A stretch of DNA of 39,915 bases, taken from positions 1 through 39,915 of the forward strand of contig CAZUZI010000008.1 in the NCBI GenBank assembly GCA_964625015.1. The letters are read 5' to 3'. The stretch comes from UBA5209 sp964625015 (GTDB taxonomy: Bacteria > Patescibacteriota > Dojkabacteria > SC72). The notes beneath the pieces were generated by a model. The model worked only from the letters and a program-made list of their open reading frames with translations. It made no database searches and had not been told where the DNA came from. Positions 8,791-19,101 of this stretch are shown here, in pieces (position 1 is the first letter of the stretch; every line of letters starts with the position of its first letter). A program made the position numbers and the translations under genes.

Positions 8791-10863
8791 ATGGTATTTG
8801 TAAATGAATGGAACGAGACTACGCCAGCAGGGACAGAGACCCCTCGTCTGGGAGACAATAGGATAAGAGAGTTTAAATCAGCCATAAGAGAACGACTTGA
8901 AGTTGAGCATTACTTCTATGATGATGAAACTGGTCATACAGATGTTGGCCAACATAAAGCAATTACTATTACTGACGCTCTTAAATCAAGAGGAATATCA
9001 TTGGTTTCTACCTCGATTGTTACAGAAACATTTGCTGGAGCAGATTCATCAATTGGTTTTTATCTTGAAAAGAAAGTTGCCCTTGGAGTTGCTGGAAATA
9101 ATATGGGATATGCAGCAGTTGTCAGGGCAGACGATAGTTCAACAGTCCCCATTGGCATTTATTCTTCTTCTTCAATAAAAACTGGAGAAGCTGGTATTGC
9201 TTATGGCGGTATGTTTTATGCTGGACATGAAGATGCTGGAGGATTAGTTGCGGCTTATTCAGTATGGGCCAATGCTTATAATTCGCTTCTTGCTTGTGGG
9301 TTCTTTGCTTCTGCTACAAGTTCTGCAACTGGTGTTGCTTATGGATTGAAAGCTCAAGTAGCTGGTGGTGGAGATACTAACTGGGGAACTCATGTAACTG
9401 TTTCAGGAGCAGCTCAATATGATTATGGATATTATGCTGAAGTAATTGGAGCGAATACAGACCTTTTAGCCGCTGGTGTTTATGCAATAGTTCAAGGAGA
9501 TTCTCCTAATTCTTGTGCGGTGTTCGGACAATCAATGGCAACTGGAATAGATTCTTTTGCTGGTTGTTTCCAAAATGATGCGGCTACAACTAATCAAGCT
9601 GTTGGTTGCTTTGGTCAGTCAATTGGAGCAGGAGTTCTTAATTATGGTATAAAAGGTTTAGCCTATGGAGCTTCAAATAACTATGGTGGATTTTTTGAAG
9701 CAACTGATAATGGTGGGGCAGGGAACATCAATTATGGTGTTTATGGAAGTTCTCTTGGTGCTGGAAATGTTAATTATGGTGTTTATGGAAAAGCTGAAAA
9801 TGGAGTAACTAATTGGGCTGGATTTTTCGAGGGGGATGCTTATTCGTCAAGACATATCATTGGAACTGGAGGAGCTTCTGGAGGTTTTGATAATGCCAAT
9901 TTAATTGTTTTACATAATGGTGCATTTATTACTTCATTAAATACAATTGGAGCTGCGATTACAGCATTAAGTGTTCCAGCAGTTCCAAACCTACAGGCAT
10001 TATTTGTTGGGGCAAATCAAGCAGAAGATGGGATAACTTATGGAGTATATTCTAATACTATTATAAGTAAGGCTACTAACGATTATACTGGTTATGGCAT
10101 AGCTTCTTATATTTCTGGACACCATGATAATGGTTCTTTCCCAAGAAATATTGCTATATATGGTAATGCTACTGGAGGATTTGAAAGTATTGGTGTTTGC
10201 GGAGAAGCCCACGATACCAGTGGAAGTAATTCTTATAATATTGGCGTTAAAGGTATCGGTTATACTCGAACATCAACAGCAAATGGCATTGCTATTAAAG
10301 CTGAAGCATACGCAAATGCAGCAGGAGATACCGCTGGAAGATATGCAATACAAGCAAGCATAGAAGGGCGTGGTCATTCTGGACCAAATTATGGCGTATG
10401 GATTAGCGTTCCTCTTGGAGGAACAAATAATTATGGATTATATATAAGTGCTCATGGAGCTTCTGGTTCGAACTATTCATTATATGGTAGGTCTGGTCAA
10501 ATGTTAAATCTTGATACTTATAGCAATAATGTTGGAGCTGTAAGAACAATGATGATTAACTCCAGTGGCCTATTTGGCGTTAATACTTCATCTCTCCGTT
10601 ATAAAGAAAATATTGAAGATATGGAAGATGTTTCTTGGATTTATGAGTTAAGGCCAGTAAGTTATAACAGAAAAGATGACGAATTTAAACGATTGGAATA
10701 TGGTCTTATTGCCGAAGAAGTAATGAATGTTTGTCCAGTTTTTGTTGAGCTTGATAAAGAAGGTAATCCAGAAAGTATAGAGTATTATAGAATTGTTCCA
10801 GTATTATTAAAAGCGATTCAAGAACTTAAAAAAGAAATTGAGGAGTTAAAGAGTGGTAAGTGA
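8791..10863 (+). CDS. Tail fibre/spike with C-terminal S74 intramolecular chaperone
   Basis: 690 residues. Residues ~5-60 (EWNETTPAGTE...RIREFKSAIRERLEVEH) form an N-terminal segment common at the virion end of phage fibres. Residues ~70-595 are Gly/Asn/Tyr-rich beta repeats in which NYG or GYGI-type turns recur (NYGVYGSSLG, NYGVYGKAEN, NYGVWISV, NYGLYISA), suggesting a trimeric beta-helix. Residues ~600-690 are the S74 chaperone: SLRYKENIEDM with the Ser/Lys pair used for self-cleavage, ELRPVSYNRK, GLIAEEV, YYRIVPVLLKAIQELKKEI. The chaperone assembles the trimer and then cuts itself off. The stop overlaps the next gene by 11 bases. Confidence 0.88.
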   Translation: MVFVNEWNETTPAGTETPRLGDNRIREFKSAIRERLEVEHYFYDDETGHTDVGQHKAITITDALKSRGISLVSTSIVTETFAGADSSIGFYLEKKVALGVAGNNMGYAAVVRADDSSTVPIGIYSSSSIKTGEAGIAYGGMFYAGHEDAGGLVAAYSVWANAYNSLLACGFFASATSSATGVAYGLKAQVAGGGDTNWGTHVTVSGAAQYDYGYYAEVIGANTDLLAAGVYAIVQGDSPNSCAVFGQSMATGIDSFAGCFQNDAATTNQAVGCFGQSIGAGVLNYGIKGLAYGASNNYGGFFEATDNGGAGNINYGVYGSSLGAGNVNYGVYGKAENGVTNWAGFFEGDAYSSRHIIGTGGASGGFDNANLIVLHNGAFITSLNTIGAAITALSVPAVPNLQALFVGANQAEDGITYGVYSNTIISKATNDYTGYGIASYISGHHDNGSFPRNIAIYGNATGGFESIGVCGEAHDTSGSNSYNIGVKGIGYTRTSTANGIAIKAEAYANAAGDTAGRYAIQASIEGRGHSGPNYGVWISVPLGGTNNYGLYISAHGASGSNYSLYGRSGQMLNLDTYSNNVGAVRTMMINSSGLFGVNTSSLRYKENIEDMEDVSWIYELRPVSYNRKDDEFKRLEYGLIAEEVMNVCPVFVELDKEGNPESIEYYRIVPVLLKAIQELKKEIEELKSGK

Positions 10864-12595
10864 TTTAAAAGTTTATTCGGCAATGCCTATTTTGGGCGGT
10901 CTTAAACTGGACCGACCAGAAGCATTATTGCAAGTAGGAGAATTGCCTGATGATGAAAACTCTGTAATCAGAGATAATATTATTGGAAGGATAAAAGGCT
11001 ATGTTAAAACATGGCCTGATGCTTTTTACTTTCCACCAAACAGAATTGACCAATTTTCCCAGAACAATGGAAATAATCATGTAATGGTTGGAACGCAAGG
11101 AGACATTTGGTATAAAACTGGGACAGCTCCTTGGACTTGCTTAACCCCTACATATACTACAGGAACAATAGATGTCACAAGTGGAAGTCCAAACATCCAT
11201 GGGAATGGTGGAACAACTTGGCTAACAGAAGCAAAGGCTGGAGACCAGATATTAGTTGATGGAGATACAGATTGGTATGAAGTGCAATCTGTAACAGATG
11301 ATGATGATATTGTGTTGACTGCAAATTATGCTGGGACTACGCAGATAGGAGCAAATTATACTTTAAGACAGTTATTTGTTGGGACTGACATTGACCATTG
11401 GGATTCTGAATATACAACCTTAGTAACTAATGATGATATATCTGTTTGGTGTAATGGCATGAATGACACAATTTATTGGGATGGTTCTTCTGCAACCATG
11501 CAACCATTGATTGGTGCGCCAAAAGGTAAGTTTGTTAGAGAATATGAAAACCATTTATTTATCGGTAGACTCGACACAAATCCTCAATGGATTCAATGTT
11601 CTGACTTAGGCGACCCCACAAATTGGGCCACAGGAGACGCTTCAATAATACAGTTAGTTCAAACTCCAGACTGGGTAAGCGGATTTGCAATACTTCGCAG
11701 GATGCTTGTTGTTTTAAAAGAAAGGTCAATTTGGGGAGTGACTTATCTTGGGACAGGAGAGTTTATTTACAGGACAGAAAAACTGGTTTCTGGCATAGGG
11801 TGCATCGCTCCAAAGACAATAATAGAAAAAGAAACAGAGGTGATATTTCTTGGACCAGATAATATTTACAGCTTTAATGGTATCGATGTTGTGCCAATTG
11901 GTGATAGTGTTAAGCCCATTCTTAATAACCTAAGTCCGCAGTATAAACCATATTCTTGCGCAATACTTATCGAAGAAAATAAAGAGATAAGATTCGCAGT
12001 TCCTTATGGCGGAAGTATAACAAATAATCTGGAATTGATTTATAACTATGATTTAAAAACTTGGACTACAAGCAATTTTACAATTAAGTCTTATGGTTAT
12101 TACAATCTTTACGAGGATTATACTTGGGACACAATGCCATGGGACGCATGGGAAGATATTCCGTGGGAAAGATGGGATACAATTGCTTTACTTGCAAATT
12201 CTCCAATCAATGTTGCTGGCTTATATGATAACTATGTTTATAGCCTCGACGCTTCTTTAAGTAAGGACGGAACTCCTTTTTCTGGATATATCATGTCTGC
12301 TCCAATATCAATGGGAAATGCAACCATGGCGAAAAGATTGTTAATGGTTGAACTTTGGACTATTACTGAATCATCTGGAACTCTGGATATGTATATTCAA
12401 TCATTTGACGGTAACAGCCAAGCATGGAGCGGCCCATATACAATTGATTTAACAGAAAATGACCAGAAGCAAAGAGTTTATGTGGACCTTACTGGCACAG
12501 AATTTAAGTTTAAGTTTGAGGGTAATAATCAATTTAGAATTATTGGATTTGTTTGTTATTATCAGGATAAGAGCCAAAGGAAAACAGAGGCATGA
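10853..12595 (+). CDS. Tail nozzle / packaged-DNA stabilisation-type protein
   Basis: 580 residues from a GTG start, chosen because GAGGAG lies ~7 bases upstream and the frame overlaps the fibre stop. The protein is almost all beta, with repeated aromatic strands like those of the P22 gp10 type propeller/nozzle. Examples are GRIKGYVKTWPDAFYF, LFVGTDIDHWDSEYTT, DTIYWDGSSATMQPLIGAPK, KGKFVREYENHLFIGR and VISFLGPDNIYSF-like (EVIFLGPDNIYSFNGIDVVP). Residues ~420-445 hold a run of Trp turns, DTMPWDAWEDIPWERWDTI. A loop module at ~100-165 (TGTIDVTSGSPNIHGNGGTT) resembles a common phage insertion. It should form the lower tail hub that retains DNA. The class is fairly secure; family membership is by eye. 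Confidence 0.75.
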   Translation: MVSDLKVYSAMPILGGLKLDRPEALLQVGELPDDENSVIRDNIIGRIKGYVKTWPDAFYFPPNRIDQFSQNNGNNHVMVGTQGDIWYKTGTAPWTCLTPTYTTGTIDVTSGSPNIHGNGGTTWLTEAKAGDQILVDGDTDWYEVQSVTDDDDIVLTANYAGTTQIGANYTLRQLFVGTDIDHWDSEYTTLVTNDDISVWCNGMNDTIYWDGSSATMQPLIGAPKGKFVREYENHLFIGRLDTNPQWIQCSDLGDPTNWATGDASIIQLVQTPDWVSGFAILRRMLVVLKERSIWGVTYLGTGEFIYRTEKLVSGIGCIAPKTIIEKETEVIFLGPDNIYSFNGIDVVPIGDSVKPILNNLSPQYKPYSCAILIEENKEIRFAVPYGGSITNNLELIYNYDLKTWTTSNFTIKSYGYYNLYEDYTWDTMPWDAWEDIPWERWDTIALLANSPINVAGLYDNYVYSLDASLSKDGTPFSGYIMSAPISMGNATMAKRLLMVELWTITESSGTLDMYIQSFDGNSQAWSGPYTIDLTENDQKQRVYVDLTGTEFKFKFEGNNQFRIIGFVCYYQDKSQRKTEA

Positions 12596-13044
12596 TAACA
12601 AGAATGACAAGAGAAATAATGCTTGAAAAAGAAAAAGAACTAAAAGAACTATTTGAGATGTATTATAAAAAGGCAGCTCCTGAAGGAGACCTTTTAAATA
12701 AGGATACATTATTTGCCTTGGTCTTGAATAACATTGAAACAAGAATGATGCTGGTCACTTGGGACAAGGATGAAGATAAAATTGGAGGATTTATTATATT
12801 GGAAATAGTCGAAAACAAAATTAAACATCGCAAAGAATGTGTTATCTGGACTATTTTTAATCGTGATGAAGAAATAGGAAAAGAAGTTTTCGATGTTATT
12901 GTAGACTCATGGGCAAAAGAAAAGAACGCTGAAGCTGTAGTTATTTATTCTGATGAGCCATTTGCGTTCAACAGATATTTAAAAAGTCTCGGATACAGCA
13001 TGATTCTTGGTGTATTTGAGAAAAAATTAGGAGGAGATGAATAA
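12592..13044 (+). CDS. GNAT-fold-like small protein of the ejection module
   Basis: 150 residues overlapping the nozzle gene by four bases. The middle and end resemble an acetyltransferase (GNAT) fold: a central strand IGGFIILEIVEN, a helix after the expected acyl-CoA turn (FNRDEEIGKEVFDVIVDSWA), a strand AEAVVIYSDE and a terminal FNRYLKSLGYSMI...FEKKL, which is how GNAT proteins finish. The Q/R-x-x-G-x-G/A loop is not intact (NRDEEIG), so enzymatic activity is doubtful. Similar degenerate GNAT proteins, such as the T7 gp13 type, occur beside internal virion proteins. A role in virion assembly is inferred from position. Confidence 0.6.
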   Translation: MITRMTREIMLEKEKELKELFEMYYKKAAPEGDLLNKDTLFALVLNNIETRMMLVTWDKDEDKIGGFIILEIVENKIKHRKECVIWTIFNRDEEIGKEVFDVIVDSWAKEKNAEAVVIYSDEPFAFNRYLKSLGYSMILGVFEKKLGGDE

Positions 13045-13045
13045 T

Positions 13046-14827
13046 ATGCCACCAGTATTAGGAGCGATTGGAGCTATAGGCTCTGCACTTGCACCAGCAG
13101 CAGGAGCGGTTGGAAGTGCTTTAGGCGGAGTTGGTTCTGCAATAGGGAGTGGATTAGGAGCTATCGGAGGTGCGGCTGGAAGTGCTATTCCAGCAGCAAT
13201 TGGATTAGGAGGACAATTTCTTGGCGGAGCTGGAAGTGCTATTGGCCAAGCAAATAATTTTCTTCAAACAAATCCTCTTGGACAAGCTCTTGGAAGAACT
13301 CTTCCTGGAATGGTTGGACAAGCAGTTTCTCCTCAATCTTATCAGCCTTCTTTAATAGGTGCGCAGAGATATTCAAATCTTTCTCCTAACCAAGCAAGTT
13401 TGTTAGATTACACAGTAAGAAATGCTATGCAAACACCCCAAGGTTATCAAGGACAATTTACTGCTGGTCTAAGCCCTCAAGAAAGACAAGCAAATCAGAT
13501 GGCTGGTCAATTTGCATCTTCAACAAATCAACCATTTGGGTGGTCATCAAACTTTATAAATAGAAATCTTAATGCTCCTCAAGCTGGACTTACATCTCAA
13601 GAACAGCAGGGGCTTGGATTTCTTAATCAATATGGTCAAGGCCAATGGGGAGGACAGCAAGCTCAAGGAGCATTAAATCAATTATTTGCAAATCCAGCAG
13701 CAGGAATGAGCCAATATGAACAAATGGGATTAGGTGCTTTACAAAATTATGCTAATCGTGGGACTCCTCAAGGTTTACAATCTGCTCAAGATGTTCTTAA
13801 TAGTCTTATTGGAGGTGGAGTTTCTACTTCTCCTACATGGCAAGCGGCCCAGGGTTCAATACTCCAAACACTTGCTGGACAGGATATAAGTAAATTACCA
13901 GCATATCAGGCAGCTATTAACCAATCTAAAATGGCCACAGAAGATGCCATGCAAGCGGCAAGGCAAAGAGCTCAAACATCTGGTATGTTAACTTCTTCTC
14001 CAATGCAAGCACAGCTCGCAAGAATTGGTATGCAAGGAGCAGATACTTTAACGCAAAATCTTTATAATATGGCTCAACAAGAAAGACAAAATCAATTAGC
14101 TGTATTACCTCAAGCAATTGGAATGGCTCAAACTCAACAGCAACTGCAGCAGAATTTAATTCCTTCGGCATTGCAAATTGCGCAAATGCAAGAGCAAGTT
14201 CCACAAAGTACATTATCTGCCTTATTTGGATATGGTGCGTTACCAAGAAGCATCCAGCAAACAGGAATACAAAACCAGATGGGGATGCTTCCACAAATGT
14301 ATGAAATGGGAGTTGCCCAACAACAAGACCCATTACAAAGAGCCCAAGCAATGATGCAATACGGTTCTTTGCCATACGATAGAATGGCGGCGGAAAGAGG
14401 TTATCAAACAAGTCTGCTTGGTCAGGCAATGAATCTTGGACAATTGCAAGATGCAAGAACGCAACAGCAAATGCAAGCTCTTTATGGTGCTGGTGGTTTA
14501 GAAAGAGGAATTAACCAAGCTGATTTATCTGCGAGATATAATGATTGGCTAAATTCTCAAGCTCAACAAAGATGGCAAACTCAAATGGGATTAGGCGTTA
14601 ATCCTTACACATATCAAAATCCACAAGTAATGTATAATCCAGAGCAAGGACAAGGAGTAACAAACTTTTTTGGTGGATTAGGAGATGCTTTTAATTCTGT
14701 ATTTGGACAATATGGACAACAAGGTGGACAGCAGCAACAAGTGTATTATCCGCCATCACAATATGGAATGGGGCAAGTTCAGTTGCCTTTTAATTATAAC
14801 GATTTAGGAATAGTCAGAGCATTTTAA
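13046..14827 (+). CDS. Gln/Gly-rich internal virion (DNA ejection) protein with glycine zipper
   Basis: 593 residues from ATG 13046. An in-frame ATG at 13037 lies too close to the AGGAGG, which is ideally spaced for 13046. Residues ~5-75 are a glycine-zipper run (GAIGAIGSALAPAAGAVGSA and onward) able to enter membranes. The rest is extremely rich in Gln, Met, Ala and Asn with helical periodicity (MQAARQRAQTSGMLTSSPMQ; AQMQEQVPQSTLSALFGYG). Podoviruses carry such proteins inside the head, eject them ahead of DNA and use them to span the cell envelope. It is the first of three adjacent candidates of this kind. The function is inferred from composition and order. Confidence 0.65.
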   Translation: MPPVLGAIGAIGSALAPAAGAVGSALGGVGSAIGSGLGAIGGAAGSAIPAAIGLGGQFLGGAGSAIGQANNFLQTNPLGQALGRTLPGMVGQAVSPQSYQPSLIGAQRYSNLSPNQASLLDYTVRNAMQTPQGYQGQFTAGLSPQERQANQMAGQFASSTNQPFGWSSNFINRNLNAPQAGLTSQEQQGLGFLNQYGQGQWGGQQAQGALNQLFANPAAGMSQYEQMGLGALQNYANRGTPQGLQSAQDVLNSLIGGGVSTSPTWQAAQGSILQTLAGQDISKLPAYQAAINQSKMATEDAMQAARQRAQTSGMLTSSPMQAQLARIGMQGADTLTQNLYNMAQQERQNQLAVLPQAIGMAQTQQQLQQNLIPSALQIAQMQEQVPQSTLSALFGYGALPRSIQQTGIQNQMGMLPQMYEMGVAQQQDPLQRAQAMMQYGSLPYDRMAAERGYQTSLLGQAMNLGQLQDARTQQQMQALYGAGGLERGINQADLSARYNDWLNSQAQQRWQTQMGLGVNPYTYQNPQVMYNPEQGQGVTNFFGGLGDAFNSVFGQYGQQGGQQQQVYYPPSQYGMGQVQLPFNYNDLGIVRAF

Positions 14828-14842
14828 GAAGGAGTGATATAA

Positions 14843-15703
14843 ATGGTAGATTACCCAGCAGGATATGAACCGCAAATGGCAAGCATAATGCCTATGAATG
14901 TTCCTCCAGGTTTTGTATTAGGACAGGTGTTAAGCGGAGTTTCACAGGCAGGAGATAAGGCCAAAAAAGAAAGAGAAGAAAAAGCACAAAATTTATTGAG
15001 TTACTATATGAAAATGGCAGAAATGGGGCAGCAACTCCCTTCTTCTCCAGAACTTGTTCAGGCTTGGGAAACTGCAACTGGTATGCCATATCCAGGACTA
15101 CAAAGAGCTGGAGAATCTCCAAGGACATTTGACCAATCAATGGGATTTTCTCCGAGGCCAATGACTCAAGTGCCTTCTGGACAAATACCAAGTCTATATA
15201 AACCAGAAACTTCAAATATTTTTAGAACAAAAAAAGAACTTGAAAAAGAACTTGGAACTCCACCCGATGGATTTGTTTGGGATATTAAATCTTCCATTGA
15301 CGCTAAAACTGGCAAGCAGTATTTTTATAGCGGCGGCTTAGCAAGAAAATCTACGGCTGGGAGTAGTAGTTCTATTTATAAACCTTCTCAAATTGAGAAT
15401 GATATAAGTAAAATAAACACAAGAATAACAACCTTACAAGGTCAAAAGGCTTCTGTTGTAGGCAATCTCTTAATGCCAACTGAAGAAAAAACCAATAGAC
15501 TAAAAGAGATTGATTCTGAAATGAACGCATTGAGACAGCGAAGAGATGTTCTGGCAAGAGAAATACAAGCTAAGACAGGTAGACCTGTTGGAAGTTTTGG
15601 AGTCAACCAGCCTGTGCAAACATACCAGCCAACGCAAGTTGTTTCACAGGAAAGGCAACAAAATGTTGCGCCAAAGAAAAAAGATTCTCTTGGGATTCTA
15701 TGA
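14843..15703 (+). CDS. Probable second internal virion protein
   Basis: 286 residues with AAGGAGTG upstream. The N terminus (residues ~10-60) has an amphipathic helix VLGQVLSGVSQAGDKAKKER like those preceding coiled coils in ejection proteins. The middle (~75-150) is Pro/Ser-rich. The C-terminal part has a coiled coil (IENDISKINTRITTLQGQKA; ...EIDSEMNALRQRRDVLAREI) and a disordered Gln-rich tail. There is no catalytic motif and no family I recognise. It lies between the glycine-zipper protein and the giant internal protein, so it probably forms part of the ejection apparatus. Gene reality is clear from length, ribosome site and spacing. Confidence 0.65.
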   Translation: MVDYPAGYEPQMASIMPMNVPPGFVLGQVLSGVSQAGDKAKKEREEKAQNLLSYYMKMAEMGQQLPSSPELVQAWETATGMPYPGLQRAGESPRTFDQSMGFSPRPMTQVPSGQIPSLYKPETSNIFRTKKELEKELGTPPDGFVWDIKSSIDAKTGKQYFYSGGLARKSTAGSSSSIYKPSQIENDISKINTRITTLQGQKASVVGNLLMPTEEKTNRLKEIDSEMNALRQRRDVLAREIQAKTGRPVGSFGVNQPVQTYQPTQVVSQERQQNVAPKKKDSLGIL

Positions 15704-15711
15704 GGTGAATA

Positions 15712-18700
15712 ATGTTAACCAGACAAGAGTTTGCCAAGCGCATAAAAACAAAGTATCCAGAATATAAAGACATTAACGATGACATCCTGGTAGAAAAGAT
15801 AGTCAACAAGTATCCAGAATATAGAGCTGAAGTTGACATGAAACCTATTGGCACATGGATTGGTAAGCCACAACCTGGTTCTCGTCCATTTACTCCAGAA
15901 GAACAACAGAAAGCCCAGTCGCAATGGGAAGCACAAAATATTCCTATGCGACCAGAAGATTACATGGAAGCTGCAGCAGTAGGACTTGCCCGTGGAGGAG
16001 TCCCTGGGCTTGGATACATGGCAACAAAAGATAATTATGCGGCCAAAAGATTGCCTATAGCAACAATGGCTGGAGAGTTAGCTGGTTCTATACCAACAAT
16101 GGGATTGGCTGGAAAGATGTTGCCACAGGCAGCAACAATTCCTCAAGCCTTAGCAAAAGGTGGAGCAATTGGTGCTGGATATTCCGCCGCCTATGAAGCT
16201 CCTCAAGATAAGCCATTGCAAGAAAAAGCGTTGACCGTTGGATTAAGCACCGCTCTTGGTGCAGTGATAGAAACTTTACCTATACTTCAAAAAATGAGAG
16301 AAGGCAAGCAACTTACAGATGCAGAAGTTAAGAAGTTGGCAGGTTCATTGCCACAACAAGGATATGAAGGAGTATTTTTGCCTGAACAACAAAAGATGCT
16401 TCCTCCTGGAACTGGTCAAAGATTTACTGCAATGCCAAGACAACTTGGTCAACCAGCAGAAGTTCCTGCTCCATTTGGGACAGTTCCTGGAGCACCAGCT
16501 TACGAACAATATGCTGTTAAATTTAGAAGAAATGAAACTCCAGCTGGAATAATTATTGAACAGGCAAAGACATTACCAGATACCCCAAGAGTTCAGCCAG
16601 CTGTTATTCAAAATGCAGAACCATCAATCAATATGGTTGAAGTTGCCAGAGCTCCATACTCAACCGTTACAGAACAAATAAAAACAAATCCATCTGCTCC
16701 TGGAACAATATCAAAAATGGTAAATTATGCCAAAAGAATATTCTCAAGAACAGGCGGAGCGAGTGAGGCAGTTGATAAAGCAAACGACTTTAGGCTGTTT
16801 AATGCTAAAGCGGATTTATTTAGAAGCTCTAAAAACGCAATGGCTACCCAAGAATATCTTAAAAAGAATCCTGGGATGACAGAGCCATTATACAATTATT
16901 TGACTGGTCAATCTGCAGTAGAATTATTACCAACAGAATTAAGGCCGCTTGCTCAATCAATGCGCCAAGATGTAGATAATTTATCAAAAATCTTTTTGGA
17001 AAATGGAGTCCCTTCTGATAATCTAAGAGTGGTAATAAATAAAAATCTTGGAAGATATTTAGCCAGGTCATATAAGTTGTTTGAAAGTGATAGTTATGCA
17101 AATGCTCTTTTAAAAGCAATTGATGACCCCACTGCAAAACTAAGGCCAAAGGTAGATGCCGTAGTAAATTATCTTAAAAAAGACAAGCTGTTTGGACAAA
17201 TGGCAGATGATGAGATTAGAGGGTATTTAAAAAGCATCGTCGATAAAACAGAGTTTACTTTTCCTTCTTATCTTGGAGGAAGCAAACAAACAACAATCCC
17301 GCAAAATCATTTTATTAAACGACTAAATATGCCTAAAGAGTTCAGAGAATTTTATGGAGAAATTAAAGACCCTGTATGGAACTATGTAAACACTATGGGA
17401 AACATGACAAAAGTTGCATATAACTCTAAATTCTTGAATGACATATCTAAACTTCCAAATATGCTTTCAGCTGCTCCAACAAGAACTCACACATTCCAAT
17501 TGCCAACTGGTAAATCATGGGGGGCAATGGCTGGAAAGTATGTTACCCCAGATGTAGGCCAATATTTGGATGAGTTGATGAGCCCAAAGACAAATCCTGT
17601 CAGTAAAATGATAGATAGTTTTATTATTAACCCATTTAAGTGGAGCAAAACTGTAGGGAATATCCCAACTCATGGGAGAAACTTTTTTGGAAACACATCC
17701 TTTTCAATGTTAGCAGACAACAATATATTAAATCCAGCAAATACAAAATATTATACTCAAGCAATAAAGACTCTTGCTACAAAGAATAAAGGAAACGCCG
17801 ATGAATGGGAAAAACTTATTCGTCTTGGAATTGTAGATAACCAATTCTTTGGCGGAGAAATACCAAAGATGATGACTGAACTTATCAATGACCCGATTGA
17901 ATATTCAATGAAAGATGCGATTACTAAAAAAGCTGGTAAGTTATTAACTCCTGGGAAGAAAATAATTAACGCTCTTGGAGAATTATATAATGCAGAGGAC
18001 CAGGTTTATAGGTTATCTGCATTTTATAAATATGTTGCCAATGGAATGACCCCAGAACAAGCGGCATTAAAAGTTGATAGGTATTTCACAAACTACGCAA
18101 AGGCTGCTCCAGTAGTTAAGGCATTAAGAAAGTATCCTTTGCTCGGTCCATTTATTTCTTTTAGAGCAGAGACCGCCAGGATTTATAAGAACGCAATTGA
18201 AGATGCAATTGTCGGTAAAAATCCTAAACAGGCAATGGCAGTAATGGCTACAATTTTAGCTCCTTATGCTTTAAAAGAAGCCGCTTCGAGGATATTTAAT
18301 GTAGATAAAAGTGAAGTTGATAAACTGGAAAAAGTCATGCCAGAATATAGAAGAAATGCGCAGATGGTTTACTGGAGAGACGGGAAAGGAAAACTCAATG
18401 CGTTTGACTTAACATATATTCTTCCTGCTGGTGATTATATTCAAGCATTTAACGGGATAAGAAAAGGCGATATGTCTTTTGCAAATCAATTCTTTTTAGA
18501 TAGTCCTTTAGCAGATACTTATGCCGCAATAAAATATGGCGTTGATTCTCAAGGAAAAGACATAAGAAATAAACTTGACCCAATGGATAGACAAATTTCT
18601 GATACTTTAAAAACTCTTATCCCTTCATTGTATATCCCTGGCTTCATGCCAATCCCATCAGCAAGAGGCTTAAAAGCTGGATACTTAGAGGCAAGTCCGT

Positions 18701-19101
18701 TATCTGGTTATCAGGGGAAAGCATTGATTGAGGCTATTAGCGGCAAGAAAAACAAATATGGAATACAAAGAAGTGTTCCTCAAGAACTTGCTGGGATGAC
18801 AGGATTTAGGACATGGAAAGTAGAACCAGAGACAGTTGTTACAAGTTATAAAGCTGCTCAAAAAGCTGCTTATAACGATGAACTTCAGAAACTGCGCAAT
18901 TGGATGAAGCAAAATATGAATGTTCCGCAGTCAATTAAAGATGAGCAAATCAATGATACTAAGAGAAGGATTGAAGTTATCAAAAGAAATATTGAGTTTG
19001 CTAATTCGATAAAGATAAAAACCCTTGAACCTTCTACTCCTGGGAACTTCTGGATGATGGAAGAAGAACCAGAAGAAACTACTCAAGGAGCAGAAGAATG
19101 A
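15712..19101 (+). CDS. Giant internal virion / polyvalent protein
   Basis: 1129 residues. The N terminus has two copies of a KYPEY-type helical motif (EFAKRIKTKYPEYKDIN; VEKIVNKYPEYRAEVDM). Residues ~80-200 are hydrophobic and Gly/Ala-rich (MAGELAGSIPTMGLAGKM). A long helical middle follows (~330-760). Near residue 803 comes ALRKYPLLGPFISFRAETAR, resembling the LPD38-type domain of large polyvalent phage proteins. No protease or lytic transglycosylase motif was recognised. It fits the largest ejected protein of a podovirus, comparable in position to T7 gp16. The last four bases overlap the ATP-grasp gene. Role in DNA delivery is known for the class and inferred here. Confidence 0.7.
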   Translation: MLTRQEFAKRIKTKYPEYKDINDDILVEKIVNKYPEYRAEVDMKPIGTWIGKPQPGSRPFTPEEQQKAQSQWEAQNIPMRPEDYMEAAAVGLARGGVPGLGYMATKDNYAAKRLPIATMAGELAGSIPTMGLAGKMLPQAATIPQALAKGGAIGAGYSAAYEAPQDKPLQEKALTVGLSTALGAVIETLPILQKMREGKQLTDAEVKKLAGSLPQQGYEGVFLPEQQKMLPPGTGQRFTAMPRQLGQPAEVPAPFGTVPGAPAYEQYAVKFRRNETPAGIIIEQAKTLPDTPRVQPAVIQNAEPSINMVEVARAPYSTVTEQIKTNPSAPGTISKMVNYAKRIFSRTGGASEAVDKANDFRLFNAKADLFRSSKNAMATQEYLKKNPGMTEPLYNYLTGQSAVELLPTELRPLAQSMRQDVDNLSKIFLENGVPSDNLRVVINKNLGRYLARSYKLFESDSYANALLKAIDDPTAKLRPKVDAVVNYLKKDKLFGQMADDEIRGYLKSIVDKTEFTFPSYLGGSKQTTIPQNHFIKRLNMPKEFREFYGEIKDPVWNYVNTMGNMTKVAYNSKFLNDISKLPNMLSAAPTRTHTFQLPTGKSWGAMAGKYVTPDVGQYLDELMSPKTNPVSKMIDSFIINPFKWSKTVGNIPTHGRNFFGNTSFSMLADNNILNPANTKYYTQAIKTLATKNKGNADEWEKLIRLGIVDNQFFGGEIPKMMTELINDPIEYSMKDAITKKAGKLLTPGKKIINALGELYNAEDQVYRLSAFYKYVANGMTPEQAALKVDRYFTNYAKAAPVVKALRKYPLLGPFISFRAETARIYKNAIEDAIVGKNPKQAMAVMATILAPYALKEAASRIFNVDKSEVDKLEKVMPEYRRNAQMVYWRDGKGKLNAFDLTYILPAGDYIQAFNGIRKGDMSFANQFFLDSPLADTYAAIKYGVDSQGKDIRNKLDPMDRQISDTLKTLIPSLYIPGFMPIPSARGLKAGYLEASPLSGYQGKALIEAISGKKNKYGIQRSVPQELAGMTGFRTWKVEPETVVTSYKAAQKAAYNDELQKLRNWMKQNMNVPQSIKDEQINDTKRRIEVIKRNIEFANSIKIKTLEPSTPGNFWMMEEEPEETTQGAEE

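Noticed and set aside
13926..14456. A 176-codon open frame on the - strand
   Set aside because: It lies antiparallel to the Gln-rich ejection protein. Gln codons (CAA/CAG) read as Leu/Cys-type codons on the other strand and suppress stops, and there is no ribosome site or partner gene.
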